From contig NW_027478895.1 in assembly GCF_051014685.1 (NCBI RefSeq), positions 1 to 64,000 of the forward strand: a stretch of 64,000 bases of DNA. Direction: 5' to 3'. Source of the DNA: Ptiloglossa arizonensis (lineage: Eukaryota > Arthropoda > Insecta > Hymenoptera > Colletidae). Position numbers and translations under genes: made by a program. The notes beneath the pieces are model-generated. The model ran no database searches. It was given only the letters and a program-made list of their open reading frames with translations, and was not told the origin of the DNA. Below, piece by piece: positions 12,890 to 25,692 of the stretch; position 1 is the stretch's first letter, and every line of letters starts with the position of its first letter.

Positions 12890-15720
12890 ACCAGAATGGC
12901 CTAGGGAAAAAATACACATACCGTTGTAATCGGGCGAGTTTCTTCTTTCAGATGCAACAGGAATTTTTGGGTTAGGTCAATCCGTTCGCGAGATATGGGA
13001 GTTTGAAGCCAAGAAATGGTTGAGAAGGCAAAAAATTATTCGCTATTCTGCTGCTTCAAACGCTTAACCAGAATGGCCTAGGGAAAAAATACGCATATCG
13101 TTGTAATCGGGCGAGTTTCTACTTTCAGATGCAATAGGAATTTTTGGGTTACGTCAATCCGTTCGCGAGATATGGGAGTTTGAAGCCAAGAAATGGTTGA
13201 GAAGGCAAAAAATTTTTCGCAATTCTGCTGCTCCAAACGCTTAACCAGAATTGCCTAGGGAAAAAATACACATACCGCTGTAATCGGGCGAGTTTCTACT
13301 TTCAGACGCAACAGGAACTTTTGGGTTAGGTCAATCCGTTCGCGTGATATGGGAGTTTGAAGCCAAGAAATGGTTGAGAAGGCAAAAAATTTTTCGCAAT
13401 TCTGCTGCTCCAAACGCTTAACCAGAATGGCCTAGGGAAAAAATACACATACCGTTGTAATCGGGCGAGTTTCTACTTTCAGACGCAATAGGAATTTTTG
13501 GGTTAGGTCAATCCGTCCGCGAGATATGGGAGTTTGAAGCCAAGAAATGGTTGAGAAGACAAAAAATTTTTCGCAATTCTGCTGCTCCAAACCCTTAACC
13601 AGAATGGCCTATGGAAAAAATACACATACCGTTGTAATCGGGCGAGTTTCTACTTTCAGATGCAACAGGAATTTTTGGGTTAGGTCAATCCGTTCGCGAG
13701 ATATGGGAGTTTGAAGCCAAGAAATGGTTGAGAAGACAAAAAATTTTTCGCAATTCTGCTGCTCCAAACCCTTAACCAGAATTGCCTAGGGAAAAAATAC
13801 ACATACCGCTGTAATCGGGCGAGCTTCTACTTTCAGATGCAATAGGAATTTTTGGGTTAGGTCAATCCGTTCGCGAGATATGGGAGTTTGAAGCCAAGAA
13901 ATGGTTGAGAAGGCAAAAAATTTTTCGCAATTCTGCTGCTCCAAACGCTTAACCAGAATTGCCTAGGGAAAAAATACACATACCGCTGTAATCGGGCGAG
14001 TTTCTACTTTCAGACGCAACAGGAACTTTTGGGTTAGGTCAATCCGTTCGCGTGATATGGGAGTTTGAAGCCAAGAAATGGTTGAGAAGGCAAAAAATTT
14101 TTCGCAATTCTGCTGCTCCAAACGCTTAACCAGAATGGCCTAGGGAAAAAATACACATACCGTTGTAATCGGCGAGTTTCTACTTTCAGGTGCAACAGGA
14201 ATTTTTGGGTTAGGTCAATCCGTTCGCGATATATGGGAGTTTGAAGCCAAGAAATGGTTGAGAAGGCAAAAAATTTTTCGCAATTCTGCTGCTCCAAACG
14301 CTTAACCAGAATGGCCTAGGGAAAAAATACACATACCGTTGTAATCGGGCGAGTTTCTACTTTCAGATGCAATAGGAATTTTTGGGATAAGTCAATCCGT
14401 TCGCGAGATATGAGACTTTGAAGCCAAGAAATGGTTGAGAAGGCAAAAAATTTTTCGCAATTCTGCTGCTCCAAACGCTTAACCAGAATGGCCTAGGGAA
14501 AAAATACACATACCGTTGTAATCGGGCGAGTTTCTACTTTCAGATGCAGTAGGAAATTTTGGGTTACGTCAATCCGTTCGCGAGATATGGGAGTTTGAAG
14601 CTAAGAAATGGTTGAGAAGACAACAAATTTTTCGCACTTCTGCTGCTCCAAACGCTTAACCAGAATGGCCTAGGAAAAAAATACACATACCGTTGTAATC
14701 GGGCGAGTTTCTACTTTCAGATGCAATAGGAATTTTTGGGTTAGGTCAATCCGTTCGCGAGATATGGGACTTTGAAGCCAAGAAATGGTTGAGAAGGCAA
14801 AAAATTTTTCGCAATTCTGCTGCTCCAAACGCTTAACCAGAATGGCCTAGGGAAAAAATACACATACCGTTGTAATCGGGCGAGTTTCTACTTTCAGGTG
14901 CAATAGGAATTTTTGGGTTAGGTCAATCCGTTCGCGAGATATGGGAGTTTGAAGCCAAGAAATGGTAGAGAAGGCAAAAAATTTTTCGCAATTCTGCTGC
15001 TCCAAACGCTTAACCAGAATGGCCTAGGGAAAAAATACACACACCGTTGTAATCGGGCGAGTTTCTACTTTCAGATGCAATAGGAATTTTTGGGATAAGT
15101 CAATCCGTTCGCGAGATATGAGACTTTGAAGCCAAGAAATGGTTGAGAAGGCAAAAAATTTTTCGCAATTCAGCTGCTCCAAACGCTTAACCAGAATGGC
15201 CTAGGGAAAAAATACACATACCGTTGTAATCGGGCGAGTTTCTACTTTCAGATGCAATAGGAAATTTTGGGTTACGTCAATCCGTTCGCGAGATATGGGA
15301 GTTTGAAGCTAAGAAATGGTTGAGAAGACAACAAATTTTTCGCACTTCTGCTGCTCCAAACGCTTAACCAGAATGGCCTAGGAAAAAAATACACATACCG
15401 TTGTAATCGGGCGAGTTTCTACTTTCAGATGCAATAGGAATTTTTGGGTTAGGTCAATCCGTTCGCGAGATATGGGAGTTTGAAGCCAAGAAATGGTAGA
15501 GAGGGCACAAAATTTTTCGCAATTCTGCTGCTCCAAACGCTTAACCAGAATAGCCTAGGGAAAAAATACACATACCGTTGTAATCGGGCGAGTTTCTACT
15601 TTCAGGTGCAATAGGAATTTTTGGGTTAGGTCAATCCGTTCGCGAGATATGGGAGTTTGAAGCCAAGAAATGCTTGAGAAAGCAAAAAATTTTTCGCAAT
15701 TCTGCTGCTCCAAACGCTTA
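12890..15720 (+). repeat. 2831-bp tandem duplication, copy B
   Basis: This is the second copy of the unit at 10059-12889, directly adjacent to it. Identity ends at about 15752, where this side continues with ACCCTTG and the first copy continues with ACCGTTG. I saw no difference between copies at the markers compared, which suggests a recent event or ongoing homogenisation. An assembly duplication cannot be excluded from sequence alone. Confidence 0.88.
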
Positions 15721-18700
15721 ACCAGAATGGCCTAGGGAAAAAATACACATACCCTTGTAATCGGGCGAGATTCTACTTTCAGATGCAATAGGAATTTTTG
15801 GGTTAGGTCAATCCGTTCGCGAGATATGGGAGTTTGAAACCAAGAAATGGTAGAGAAGGCAAAAAATTTTTCGCAATTCTGCTGCTCCAAACGCTTAACC
15901 AGAATGCCCTAGGGAAAAAATACACATACCGTTGAAATCGGGCGAGTTTCTACTTTCAGATGCAATAGGAAATTTTGGATTACGTCAATCAGTTCGCGAG
16001 ATATGGGAGTTTGAAGCTAAGAAATGGTTGAGAAGACAACAAATTTTTCGCACTTCTGCTGCTCCAAACGCTTAATCAGAATGGCCTAGGGAAAAAATAC
16101 ACATACCGTTGTAATCGGGCGAGTTTCTACTTTCAGATGCAATAGGAATTTTTGGGTTAGGTCAATCCGTTCGCGAGATATGGGACTTTGAAGCCAAGAA
16201 ATGGTTGAGAAGGCAAAAAATTTTTCGCAATTCTGCTGCTCCAAACGCTTAACCAGAATGGCCTAGGGAAAAAATACACATACCGTTGTTATCGGGCGAG
16301 TTTCTACTTTCAGGTGCAATAGGAATTTTTGGGTTAGGTCAATCCGTTCGCGAGATATGGGAGTTTGAAGCCAAGAAATGCTTGAGAAAGCAAAAAATTT
16401 TTCGCAATTCTGCTGCTCCAAACGCTTAACCAGAATGGCCTAGGGAAAAAATACACATACCCTTGTAATCGGGCGAGTTTCTACTTTCAGATGCAATAGG
16501 AATTTTTGGGTTAGGTCAATCCGTTCGCGAGATATGGGAGTTTGAAGCCAAGAAATGGTAGAGAAGGCAAAAAATTCTTCGCAATTCTGCTGCTCCAAAC
16601 GCTTAACCAGAATGGCCTAGGGAAAAAATACACACACCGTTGTAATCGGGCGAGTTTCTACTTTCAGATGCAATAGGAATTTTTGGGATAAGTCAATCCG
16701 TTCGCGAGATATGAGACTTTGAAGCCAAGAAATGGTTGAGAAGGCAAAAAATTTTTCGCAATTCTGCTGCTCCAAACGCTTAACCAGAATGCCCTAGGGA
16801 GAAAATACACATACCGTTGTAATCGGGCGAGTTTCTACTTTCAGATGCAATAGGAAATTTTGGATTACATCAATCCGTTCGCGAGATACGGGAGTTTGAA
16901 GCTAAGAAATGGTTGAGAAGACAACAAATTTTTCGCACTTCTGCTGCTCCAAACGCTTAACCAGAATGGCCTAGGGAAAAAATACACATACCGTTGTAAT
17001 CGGGCGAGTTTCTACTTTCAGATGCAATAGGAATTTTTGGGTTAGGTCAATCCGTTCGCGAGATATGGGACTTTGAAGCCAAGAAATGGTTGAGAAGGCA
17101 AAAAATATTTCGCAAGTCTGCTGCTCCAAACGCTTAACCAGAATGGCCTAGGGAAAAAATACACATACCGTTGTAATCGGGCGAGTTTCTACTTTCAGAT
17201 GCAGTAGGAAATTTTGGGTTACGTCAATCCGTTCGCGAGATATGGGAGTTTGAAGCTAAGAAATGGTTGAGAAGACAACAAGTTTTTCGCACTTCTGCTG
17301 CTCCAAACGCTTAACCAGAATGGCCTAGGAAAAAAATACACATACCGTTGTAATCGGGCGAGTTTCTACTTTCAGATGCAATAGGAATTTTTGGGTTAGG
17401 TCAATCCGTTCGCGAGATATGGGAGTTTGAAGCCAAGAAATGGTAGAGAAGGCAAAAAATTTTTCGCAATTCTGCTGCTCCAAACGCTTAACCAGAATGG
17501 CCTAGGGAAAAAATACACACACCGTTGTAATCGGGCGAGTTTCTACTTTCAGATGCAATAGGAATTTTTGGGATAAGTCAATCCGTTCGCGAGATATGAG
17601 ACTTTGAAGCCAAGAAATGGTTGAGAAGGCAAAAAATTTTTCGCAATTCTGCTGCTCCAAACCCTTAACCAGAATTGCCTAGGGAAAGAATACACATACC
17701 GCTGTAATCGGGCGAGCTTCTACTTTCAGATGCAATAGGAATTTTTGGGTTAGGTCAATCCGTTCGCGAGATATGGGAGTTTGAAGCCAAGAAATGGTTG
17801 AGAAGGCGAAAGATTTTTCGCAATTCTGCTGCTCCAAACGCTTAACCAGAATGGCTTAGGGAAAAAATACGCATATCGTTGTAATCGGGTGAGTTTCTAC
17901 TTTCAGATGCAATAGGAACTTTTGGGTTAGGTCAATCCGTTCGCAAGATATGGGAGTTTGAAGCCAAGAAATGCTTGAGAAAGCAAAAAATTTTTCGCAA
18001 TTCTGCTGCTCCAAACGCTTAACCAGAATGGCCTAGGGAAAAAATACACATACCCTTGTAATCGGGCGAGTTTCTACTTTCAGATGCAATAGGAAATTTT
18101 GGGTTAGGTCAATCCGTTCGCGAGATATGGGACTTTGAAGCCAAGAAATGGTTGAGAAGGCAAAAAATTTTTCGCAATTCTGCTGCTCCAAACGCTTAAC
18201 CAGAATGGCCTAGGGAAAAAATACACATACCGTCGTAATCGGGCGAGTTTCTACTTTCAGATGCAGTAGGAAATTTTAGGTTACGTCAATCCGTTCGCGA
18301 GATATGGGAGTTTGAAGCTAAGAAATGGTTGAGAAGACAACAAGTTTTTCGCACTTCTGCTGCTCCAAACGCTTAACCAGAATGGCCTAGGAAAAAAATA
18401 CACATACCGTTGTAATCGGGCGAGTTTCTACTTTCAGATGCAATAGGAATTTTTGGGTTAGGTCAATCCGTTCGCGAGATATGGGACTTTGAAGCCAAGA
18501 AATGGTTGAGAAGGCAAAAAATTTTTCGCAATTCTGCTGCTCCAAACGCTTAACCAGAATGGCCTAGGGAAAAAATACACATACCGTTGTAATCGGGCGA
18601 GTTTCTACTTTCAGGTGCAATAGGAATTTTTGGGTTAGGTCAATCCGTTCGCTAGATATGGGAGTTTGAAGCCAAGAAATGGTAGAGAAGGCAAAAAATT

Positions 18701-19820
18701 TTTCGCAATTCTGCTGCTCCAAACGCTTAACCAGAATGGCCTAGGGAAAAAATACACACACCGTTGTAATCGGGCGAGTTTCTACTTTCAGATGCAATAG
18801 GAATTTTTGGGATAAGTCAATCCGTTCGCGAGATATGAGACTTTGAAGCCAAGAAATGGTTGAGAAGGCAAAAAATTTTTCGCAATTCTGCTGCTCCAAA
18901 CCCTTAACCAGAATTGCCTAGGGAAAAAATACACATACCGCTGTAATCGGGCGAGCTTCTACTTTCAGATGCAATAGGAATTTTTGGGTTAGGTCAATCC
19001 GTTCGCGAGATATGGGAGTTTGAAGCCAAGAATTGGTTGAGAAGGCGAAAGATTTTTCGCAATTCTGCTGCTCCAAACGCTTAACCAGAATGGCTTAGGG
19101 AAAAAATACGCATATCGTTGTAATCGGGTGAGTTTCTACTTTCAGACGCAGCAGGAACTTCTGGGTTTGGTCAATCCGGTCGCGAGATATGGGAGTTTGA
19201 AGCCAAGAAATGGTTGAGAAGGCAAAAAATTTTTCGCAATTCTGCTGCTCCAAACGCTTAACCAGAATGGCCTAGGGAAAAAATACACATACCGTTGTAA
19301 TCGGGCGAGTTTCTATTATCAGATGCAATAGGAATTTTTGGGTTAGGTCAATCCGTTCGCGAGATATGGGAGTTTGAAGCTAAGAAATGGTTAAGAAGGC
19401 AACAAATTTTTCGCACTTCTGCTGCTCCAAACGCTTGACCAGAATGGCCTAGGGAAAAAATGCACATACCGTTGTAATCGGGCGTGTTTCTTCTTTCAGA
19501 CGCAACAGGAATTTTTGGGTTAGGTCAATCTGTTCGCGAGATATGGGAGTTTGAAGCCAAGAAATGGTTGAGAAGGCAAAAAATTGTTCGCTATTCTGCT
19601 GCTTCAAACGCTTGACCAGAATGGCCTAGGGAAAAAATACACATACCGTTGTAATCGGGCGAGTTTCTTCTTTCAGATGCAACAGGAATTTTTGGGTTAG
19701 GTCAATCCGTTCGCGAGATATGGGAGTTTGAAGCCAAGAAATGGTTGAGAAGGCAAAAAATTATTCGCTATTCTGCTGCTTCAAACGCTTAACCAGAATG
19801 GCCTAGGGAAAAAATACACA
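15721..19820 (+). repeat. Mosaic satellite region, including a 1239-bp (7-monomer) repeat
   Basis: Monomers of the ACCCTTG, GGATTACGTC, GGGATAAGTC and GCAAGTCTG subtypes are interleaved with left-block subtypes. Left-block marker monomers (GCGAGCTTC followed by CGGGTGAG) reappear around 17712 and again 1239 bp later (7 x 177) around 18951. The first perfect CENP-B-box core match lies here at 16877. There are no genes or foreign insertions. Confidence 0.8.
16877..16893 (+). other. CENP-B-box core, perfect 9/9 match
   Basis: The sequence GTTCGCGAGATACGGGA fits the essential CENP-B-box pattern NTTCGNNNNANNCGGGN at all nine fixed positions. It arises from a T-to-C change in the 8/9 site found in most monomers. 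The host monomer also has GGATTACATC and CCCTAGGGAG. In mammals this motif is bound by CENP-B, which comes from a pogo-like transposase and acts at centromeric chromatin. Binding here is inference, since the host and its proteins are unknown. Confidence 0.6.
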
Positions 19821-21285
19821 TACCGCTGTAATCGGGCGAGTTTCTACTTTCAGACGCAACAGGAACTTTTGGGTTAGGTCAATCCGTTCGCGTGATATGG
19901 GAGTTTGAAGCCAAGAAATGGTTGAGAAGGCAAAAAATTTTTCGCAATTCTGCTGCTCCAAACGCTTAACCAGAATGGCCTAGGGAAAAAATACACATAC
20001 CGTTGTAATCGGCGAGTTTCTACTTTCAGGTGCAACAGGAATTTTTGGGTTAGGTCAATCCGTTCGCGATATATGGGAGTTTGAAGCCAAGAAATGGTTG
20101 AGAAGGCAAAAAATTTTTCGCAATTCTGCTGCTCCAAACGCTTAACCAGAATGGCCTAGGGAAAAAATACACATACCGTTGTAATCGGGCGAGTTTCTAC
20201 TTTCAGATGCAATAGGAATTTTTGGGATAAGTCAATCCGTTCGCGAGATATGAGACTTTGAAGCCAAGAAATGGTTGAGAAGGCAAAAAATTTTTCGCAA
20301 TTCTGCTGCTCCAAACGCTTAACCAGAATGGCCTAGGGAAAAAATACACATACCGTTGTAATCGGGCGAGTTTCTACTTTCAGATGCAGTAGGAAATTTT
20401 GTGTTACGTCAATCCGTTCGCGAGATATGGGAGTTTGAAGCTAAGAAATGGTTGAGAAGACAACAAATTTTTCGCACTTCTGCTGCTCCAAACGCTTAAC
20501 CAGAATGGCCTAGGAAAAAAATACACATACCGTTGTAATCGGGCGAGTTTCTACTTTCAGATGCAATAGGAATTTTTGGGTTAGGTCAATCCGTTCGCGA
20601 GATATGGGAGTTTGAAGCCAAGAAATGGTAGAGAAGGCAAAAAATTTTTCGCAATTCTGCTGCTCCAAACGCTTAACCAGAATGGCCTAGGGAAAAAATA
20701 CACACACCGTTGTAATCGGGCGAGTTTCTACTTTCAGATGCAATAGGAATTTTTGGGATAAGTCAATCCGTTCGCGAGATATGAGACTTTGAAGCCAAGA
20801 AATGGTTGAGAAGGCAAAAAATTTTTCGCAATTCAGCTGCTCCAAACGCTTAACCAGAATGGCCTAGGGAAAAAATACACATACCGTTGTAATCGGGCGA
20901 GTTTCTACTTTCAGATGCAATAGGAAATTTTGGGTTACGTCAATCCGTTCGCGAGATATGGGAGTTTGAAGATAAGAAATGGTTGAGAAGACAACAAATT
21001 TTTCGCACTTCTGCTGCTCCAAACGCTTAACCAGAATGGCCTAGGAAAAAAATACACATACCGTTGTAATCGGGCGAGTTTCTACTTTCAGATGCAATAG
21101 GAATTTTTGGGTTAGGTCAATCCGTTCGCGAGATATGGGAGTTTGAAGCCAAGAAATGGTAGAGAGGGCAAAAAATTTTTCGCAATTCTGCTGCTCCAAA
21201 CGCTTAACCAGAATAGCCTAGGGAAAAAATACACATACCGTTGTAATCGGGCGAGTTTCTACTTTCAGGTGCAATAGGAATTTTT
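19821..21285 (+). repeat. Partial third copy of the 2831-bp unit, missing one monomer
   Basis: From 19821 the sequence follows the 2831-bp unit at an offset of 5840 bp from 13981, including the 1-bp deletion monomer at 20010. At about 20521 the copy skips one monomer (a GGGACTTTGAAGCC type). It then continues through the AATTCAGCTGCTCC and GTAGAGAGGGC monomers and diverges near 21285. Private changes include GTGTTACG at about 20401 and GAAGATAAG at about 20971, so it is older or less homogenised than the tandem pair. Confidence 0.78.
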
Positions 21286-22363
21286 GGGTTATGTCAATCC
21301 GTTCGCGAGATATGGGACTTTGAAGCCAAGAAATGGTTGAGAAGGCAAAAAATTTTTCGCAATTCTGCTGCTACAAACGCTTAACCAGAATGGCCTAGGG
21401 AAAAAATACACATACCGTTGTAATCGGGCGAGTTTCTACTTTCAGACGCAACAGGAATTTTTGGGTTAGGTCAATCCGTTCGCGAGATATGGGAGTTTGA
21501 AGCTAAGAAATGGTTGAGAAGATCAACAAATTTTTCGCACTTCTGCTGCTCCAAACGCTTAATCAGAATGGCCTAGGGAAAAAATACACATACCGTTGTA
21601 ATCGGGCGAGTTTCTACTTTCAGATGCAATAGGAATTTTTGGGTTAGGTCAATCCGTTCGCGAGATATGGGACTTTGAAGCCAAGAAATGGTTGAGAAGG
21701 CAAAAAATTTTTCGCAATTCTGCTGCTCCAAACGCTTAACCAGAATGGCCTAGGGAAAAAATACACATACCGTTGTTATCGGGCGAGTTTCTACTTTCAG
21801 GTGCAATAGGAATTTTTGGGTTAGGTCAATCCGTTCGCGAGATATGGGAGTTTGAAGCCAAGAAATGCTTGAGAAAGCAAAAAATTTTTCGCAATTCTGC
21901 TGCTCCAAACGCTTAACCAGAATGGCCTAGGGAAAAAATACACATACCCTTGTAATCGGGCGAGTTTCTACTTTCAGATGCAATAGGAATTTTTGGGTTA
22001 GGTCAATCCGTTCGCGAGATATGGGAGTTTGATGCCAAGAAATGGTAGAGAAGGCAAAAAATTTTTCGCAATTCTGCTGCTCCAAACGCTTAACCAGAAT
22101 GGCCTAGGGAAAAAATACACACACCGTTGTAATCGGGCGAGTTTCTACTTTCAGATGCAATAGGAATTTTTGGGATAAGTCAATCCGTTCGCGAGATATG
22201 AGACTTTGAAGCCAAGAAATGGTTGAGAAGGCAAAAAATTTTTCGCAATTCTGCTGCTCCAAACGCTTAACCAGAATGCCCTAGGGAGAAAATACACATA
22301 CCGTTGTAATCGGGCGAGTTTCTACTTTCAGATGCAATAGGAAATTTTGGATTACATCAATCC

Positions 22364-22380
22364 GTTCGCGAGATACGGGA
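22364..22380 (+). other. CENP-B-box core, perfect 9/9 match
   Basis: The same 17-bp site and the same host-monomer subtype as at 16877, 5487 bp (31 monomers) downstream. The shared flanking variants show that the three perfect sites are copies of one ancestral monomer. Confidence 0.6.
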
Positions 22381-25195
22381 GTTTGAAGCTAAGAAATGGT
22401 TGAGAAGACAACAAATTTTTCGCACTTCTGCTGCTCCAAACGCTTAACCAGAATGGCCTAGGGAAAAAATACACATACCGTTGTAATCGGGCGAGTTTCT
22501 ACTTTCAGATGCAATAGGAATTTTTGGGTTAGGTCAATCCGTTCGCGAGATATGGGACTTTGAAGCCAAGAAATGGTTGAGAAGGCAAAAAATATTTCGC
22601 AAGTCTGCTGCTCCAAACGCTTAACCAGAATGGCCTAGGGAAAAAATACACACACCGTTGTTATCGGGCGAGTTTCTACTTTCAGGTGCAATAGGAATTT
22701 TTGGGTTAGGTCAATCCGTTCGCGAGATATGGGAGTTTGAAGCCAAGAAATGCTTGAGAAAGCAAAAAATTTTTCGCAATTCTGCTGCTCCAAACGCTTA
22801 ACCAGAATGGCCTAGGGAAAAAATACACATACCCTTGTAATCGGGCGAGTTTCTACTTTCAGATGCAATAGGAATTTTTGGGTTAGGTCAATCCGTTCGC
22901 AAGATATGGGAGTTTGAAGCCAAGAAATGCTTGAGAAATCAAAAAATTTTTCGCAATTCTGCTGCTCCAAACGCTTAACCAGAATGGCCTAGGGAAAAAA
23001 TACACATACCCTTGTAATCGGGCGAGTTTCTACTTTCAGATGCAATAGGAAATTTTGGGTTAGGTCAATCCGTTCGCGAGATATGGGACTTTGAAGCCAA
23101 GAAATGGTTGAGAAGGCAAAAAATTTTTCGCAATTCTGCTGCTCCAAACGCTTAACCAGAATGGCCTAGGGAAAAAATACACATACCGTTGTAATCGGGC
23201 GAGTTTCTACTTTCAGATGCAGTAGGAAATTTTGGGTTACGTCAATCCGTTCGCGAGATATGGGAGTTTGAAGCTAAGAAATGGTTGAGAAGACAACAAG
23301 TTTTTCGCACTTCTGCTGCTCCAAACGCTTAACCAGAATGGCCTAGGAAAAAAATACACATACCGTTGTAATCGGGCGAGTTTCTACTTTCAGATGCAAT
23401 AGGAATTTTTGGGATAAGTCAATCCGTTCGCGAGATATGAGACTTTGAAGCCAAGAAATGGTTGAGAAGGCAAAAAATTTTTCGCAATTCAGCTGCTCCA
23501 AACGCTTAACCAGAATGGCCTAGGGAAAAAATACACATACCGTTGTAATCGGGCGAGTTTCTACTTTCAGATGCAATAGGAATTTTTGGGTTAGGTCAAT
23601 CCGTTCGCGAGATATGGGACTTTGAAGCCAAGAAATGGTTGAGAAGGCAAAAAATATTTCGCAAGTCTGCTGCTCCAAACGCTTAACCAGAATGGCCTAG
23701 GGAAAAAATACACACACCGTTGTTATCGGGCGAGTTTCTACTTTCAGGTGCAATAGGAATTTTTGGGTTAGGTCAATCCGTTCGCGTGATATGGGAGTTT
23801 GAAGCCAAGAAATGCTTGAGAAAGCAAAAAATTTTTCGCAATTCTGCTGCTCCAAACGCTTAACCAGAATGGCCTAGGGAAAAAATACACATACCCTTGT
23901 AATCGGGCGAGTTTCTACTTTCAGATGCAATAGGAATTTTTGGGTTAGGTCAATCCGTTCGCGAGATATGGGAGTTTGAAGCCAAGAAATGGTAGAGAAG
24001 GCAAAAAATTTTTCGCAATTCTGCTGCTCCAAACGCTTAACCAGAATGGCCTAGGGAAAAAATACACACACCGTTGTAATCGGGCGAGTTTCTACTTTCA
24101 GATGCAACAGGAATTTCTGGGTTAGGTCAATCCGTTCGCGAGATATGGGAGTTTGAAGCTAAGAAATGGTTGAGAAAGCAAAAAATTTTTCGCAATTCTG
24201 CTGCTCCAAACGCTTAACCAGAATGGCCTAGGGAAAAAATACACATACCCTTGTAATCGGGCGAGTTTCTACTTTCAGATGCAATAGGAAATTTTGGGTT
24301 AGGTCAATCCGTTCGCGAGATATGGGACTTTGAAGCCAAGAAATGGTTGAGAAGGCAAAAAATTTTTCGCAATTCTGCTGCTCCAAACGCTTAACCAGAA
24401 TGGCCTAGGGAAAAAATACACATACCGTTGTAATCGGGCGAGTTTCTACTTTCAGATGCAGTAGGAAATTTTGGGTTACGTCAATCCGTTCGCGAGATAT
24501 GGGAGTTTGAAGCTAAGAAATGGTTGAGAAGAGAACAAGTTTTTCGCACTTCTGCTGCTCCAAACGCTTAACCAGAATGGCCTAGGAAAAAAATACACAT
24601 ACCGTTGTAATCGGGCGAGTTTCTACTTTCAGATGCAATAGGAATTTTTGGGTTAGGTCAATCCGTTCGCGAGATATGGGACTTTGAAGCCAAGAAATGG
24701 TTGAGAAGGCAAAAAATTTTTCGCAATTCTGCTGCTCCAAACGCTTAACCAGAATGGCCTAGGGAAAAAATACACATACCGTTGTAATCGGGCGAGTTTC
24801 TACTTTCAGGTGCAATAGGAATTTTTGGGTTAGGTCAATCCGTTCGCGAGATATGGGAGTTTGAAGCCAAGAAATGGTAGAGAAGGCAAAAAATTTTTCG
24901 CAATTCTGCTGCTCCAAACGCTTAACCAGAATGGCCTAGGGAAAAAATACACACACCGTTGTAATCGGGCGAGTTTCTACTTTCAGATGCAATAGGAATT
25001 TTTGGGATAAGTCAATCCGTTCGCGAGATATGAGACTTTGAAGCCAAGAAATGGTTGAGAAGGCAAAAAATTTTTCGCAATTCTGCTGCTCCAAACGCTT
25101 AACCAGAATGCCCTAGGGAGAAAATACACATACCGTTGTAATCGGGCGAGTTTCTACTTTCAGATGCAATAGGAAATTTTGGATTACATCAATCC

Positions 25196-25212
25196 GTTCG
25201 CGAGATACGGGA
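25196..25212 (+). other. CENP-B-box core, perfect 9/9 match
   Basis: The third perfect site, 2832 bp (16 monomers) after the second, within the near-identical block at 24882-25692. Confidence 0.6.
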
Positions 25213-25692
25213 GTTTGAAGCTAAGAAATGGTTGAGAAGACAACAAATTTTTCGCACTTCTGCTGCTCCAAACGCTTAACCAGAATGGCCTAGGGAAAAA
25301 ATACACATACCGTTGTAATCGGGCGAGTTTCTACTTTCAGATGCAATAGGAATTTTTGGGTTAGGTCAATCCGTTCGCGAGATATGGGACTTTGAAGCCA
25401 AGAAATGGTTGAGAAGGCAAAAAATATTTCGCAAGTCTGCTGCTCCAAACGCTTAACCAGAATGGCCTAGGGAAAAAATACACACACCGTTGTTATCGGG
25501 CGAGTTTCTACTTTCAGGTGCAATAGGAATTTTTGGGTTAGGTCAATCCGTTCGCGAGATATGGGAGTTTGAAGCCAAGAAATGCTTGAGAAAGCAAAAA
25601 ATTTTTCGCAATTCTGCTGCTCCAAACGCTTAACCAGAATGGCCTAGGGAAAAAATACACATACCCTTGTAATCGGGCGAGTTTCTACTTTC

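Larger units (their letters stand above)
21286..25692 (+). repeat. Mosaic satellite region with 2832-bp-spaced near-copies
   Basis: The blocks at about 22050-22860 and 24882-25692 are near-identical and 2832 bp (16 x 177) apart. Each contains a perfect CENP-B-box core monomer (22364 and 25196) followed by a GCAAGTCTG monomer and a GTTGTTATCGGG monomer. A related GCAAGTCTG monomer also occurs at about 23664. A 1-bp insertion (AGATCAACAAA) near 21520 makes one 178-bp monomer. The region is otherwise ordinary satellite. Confidence 0.78.
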
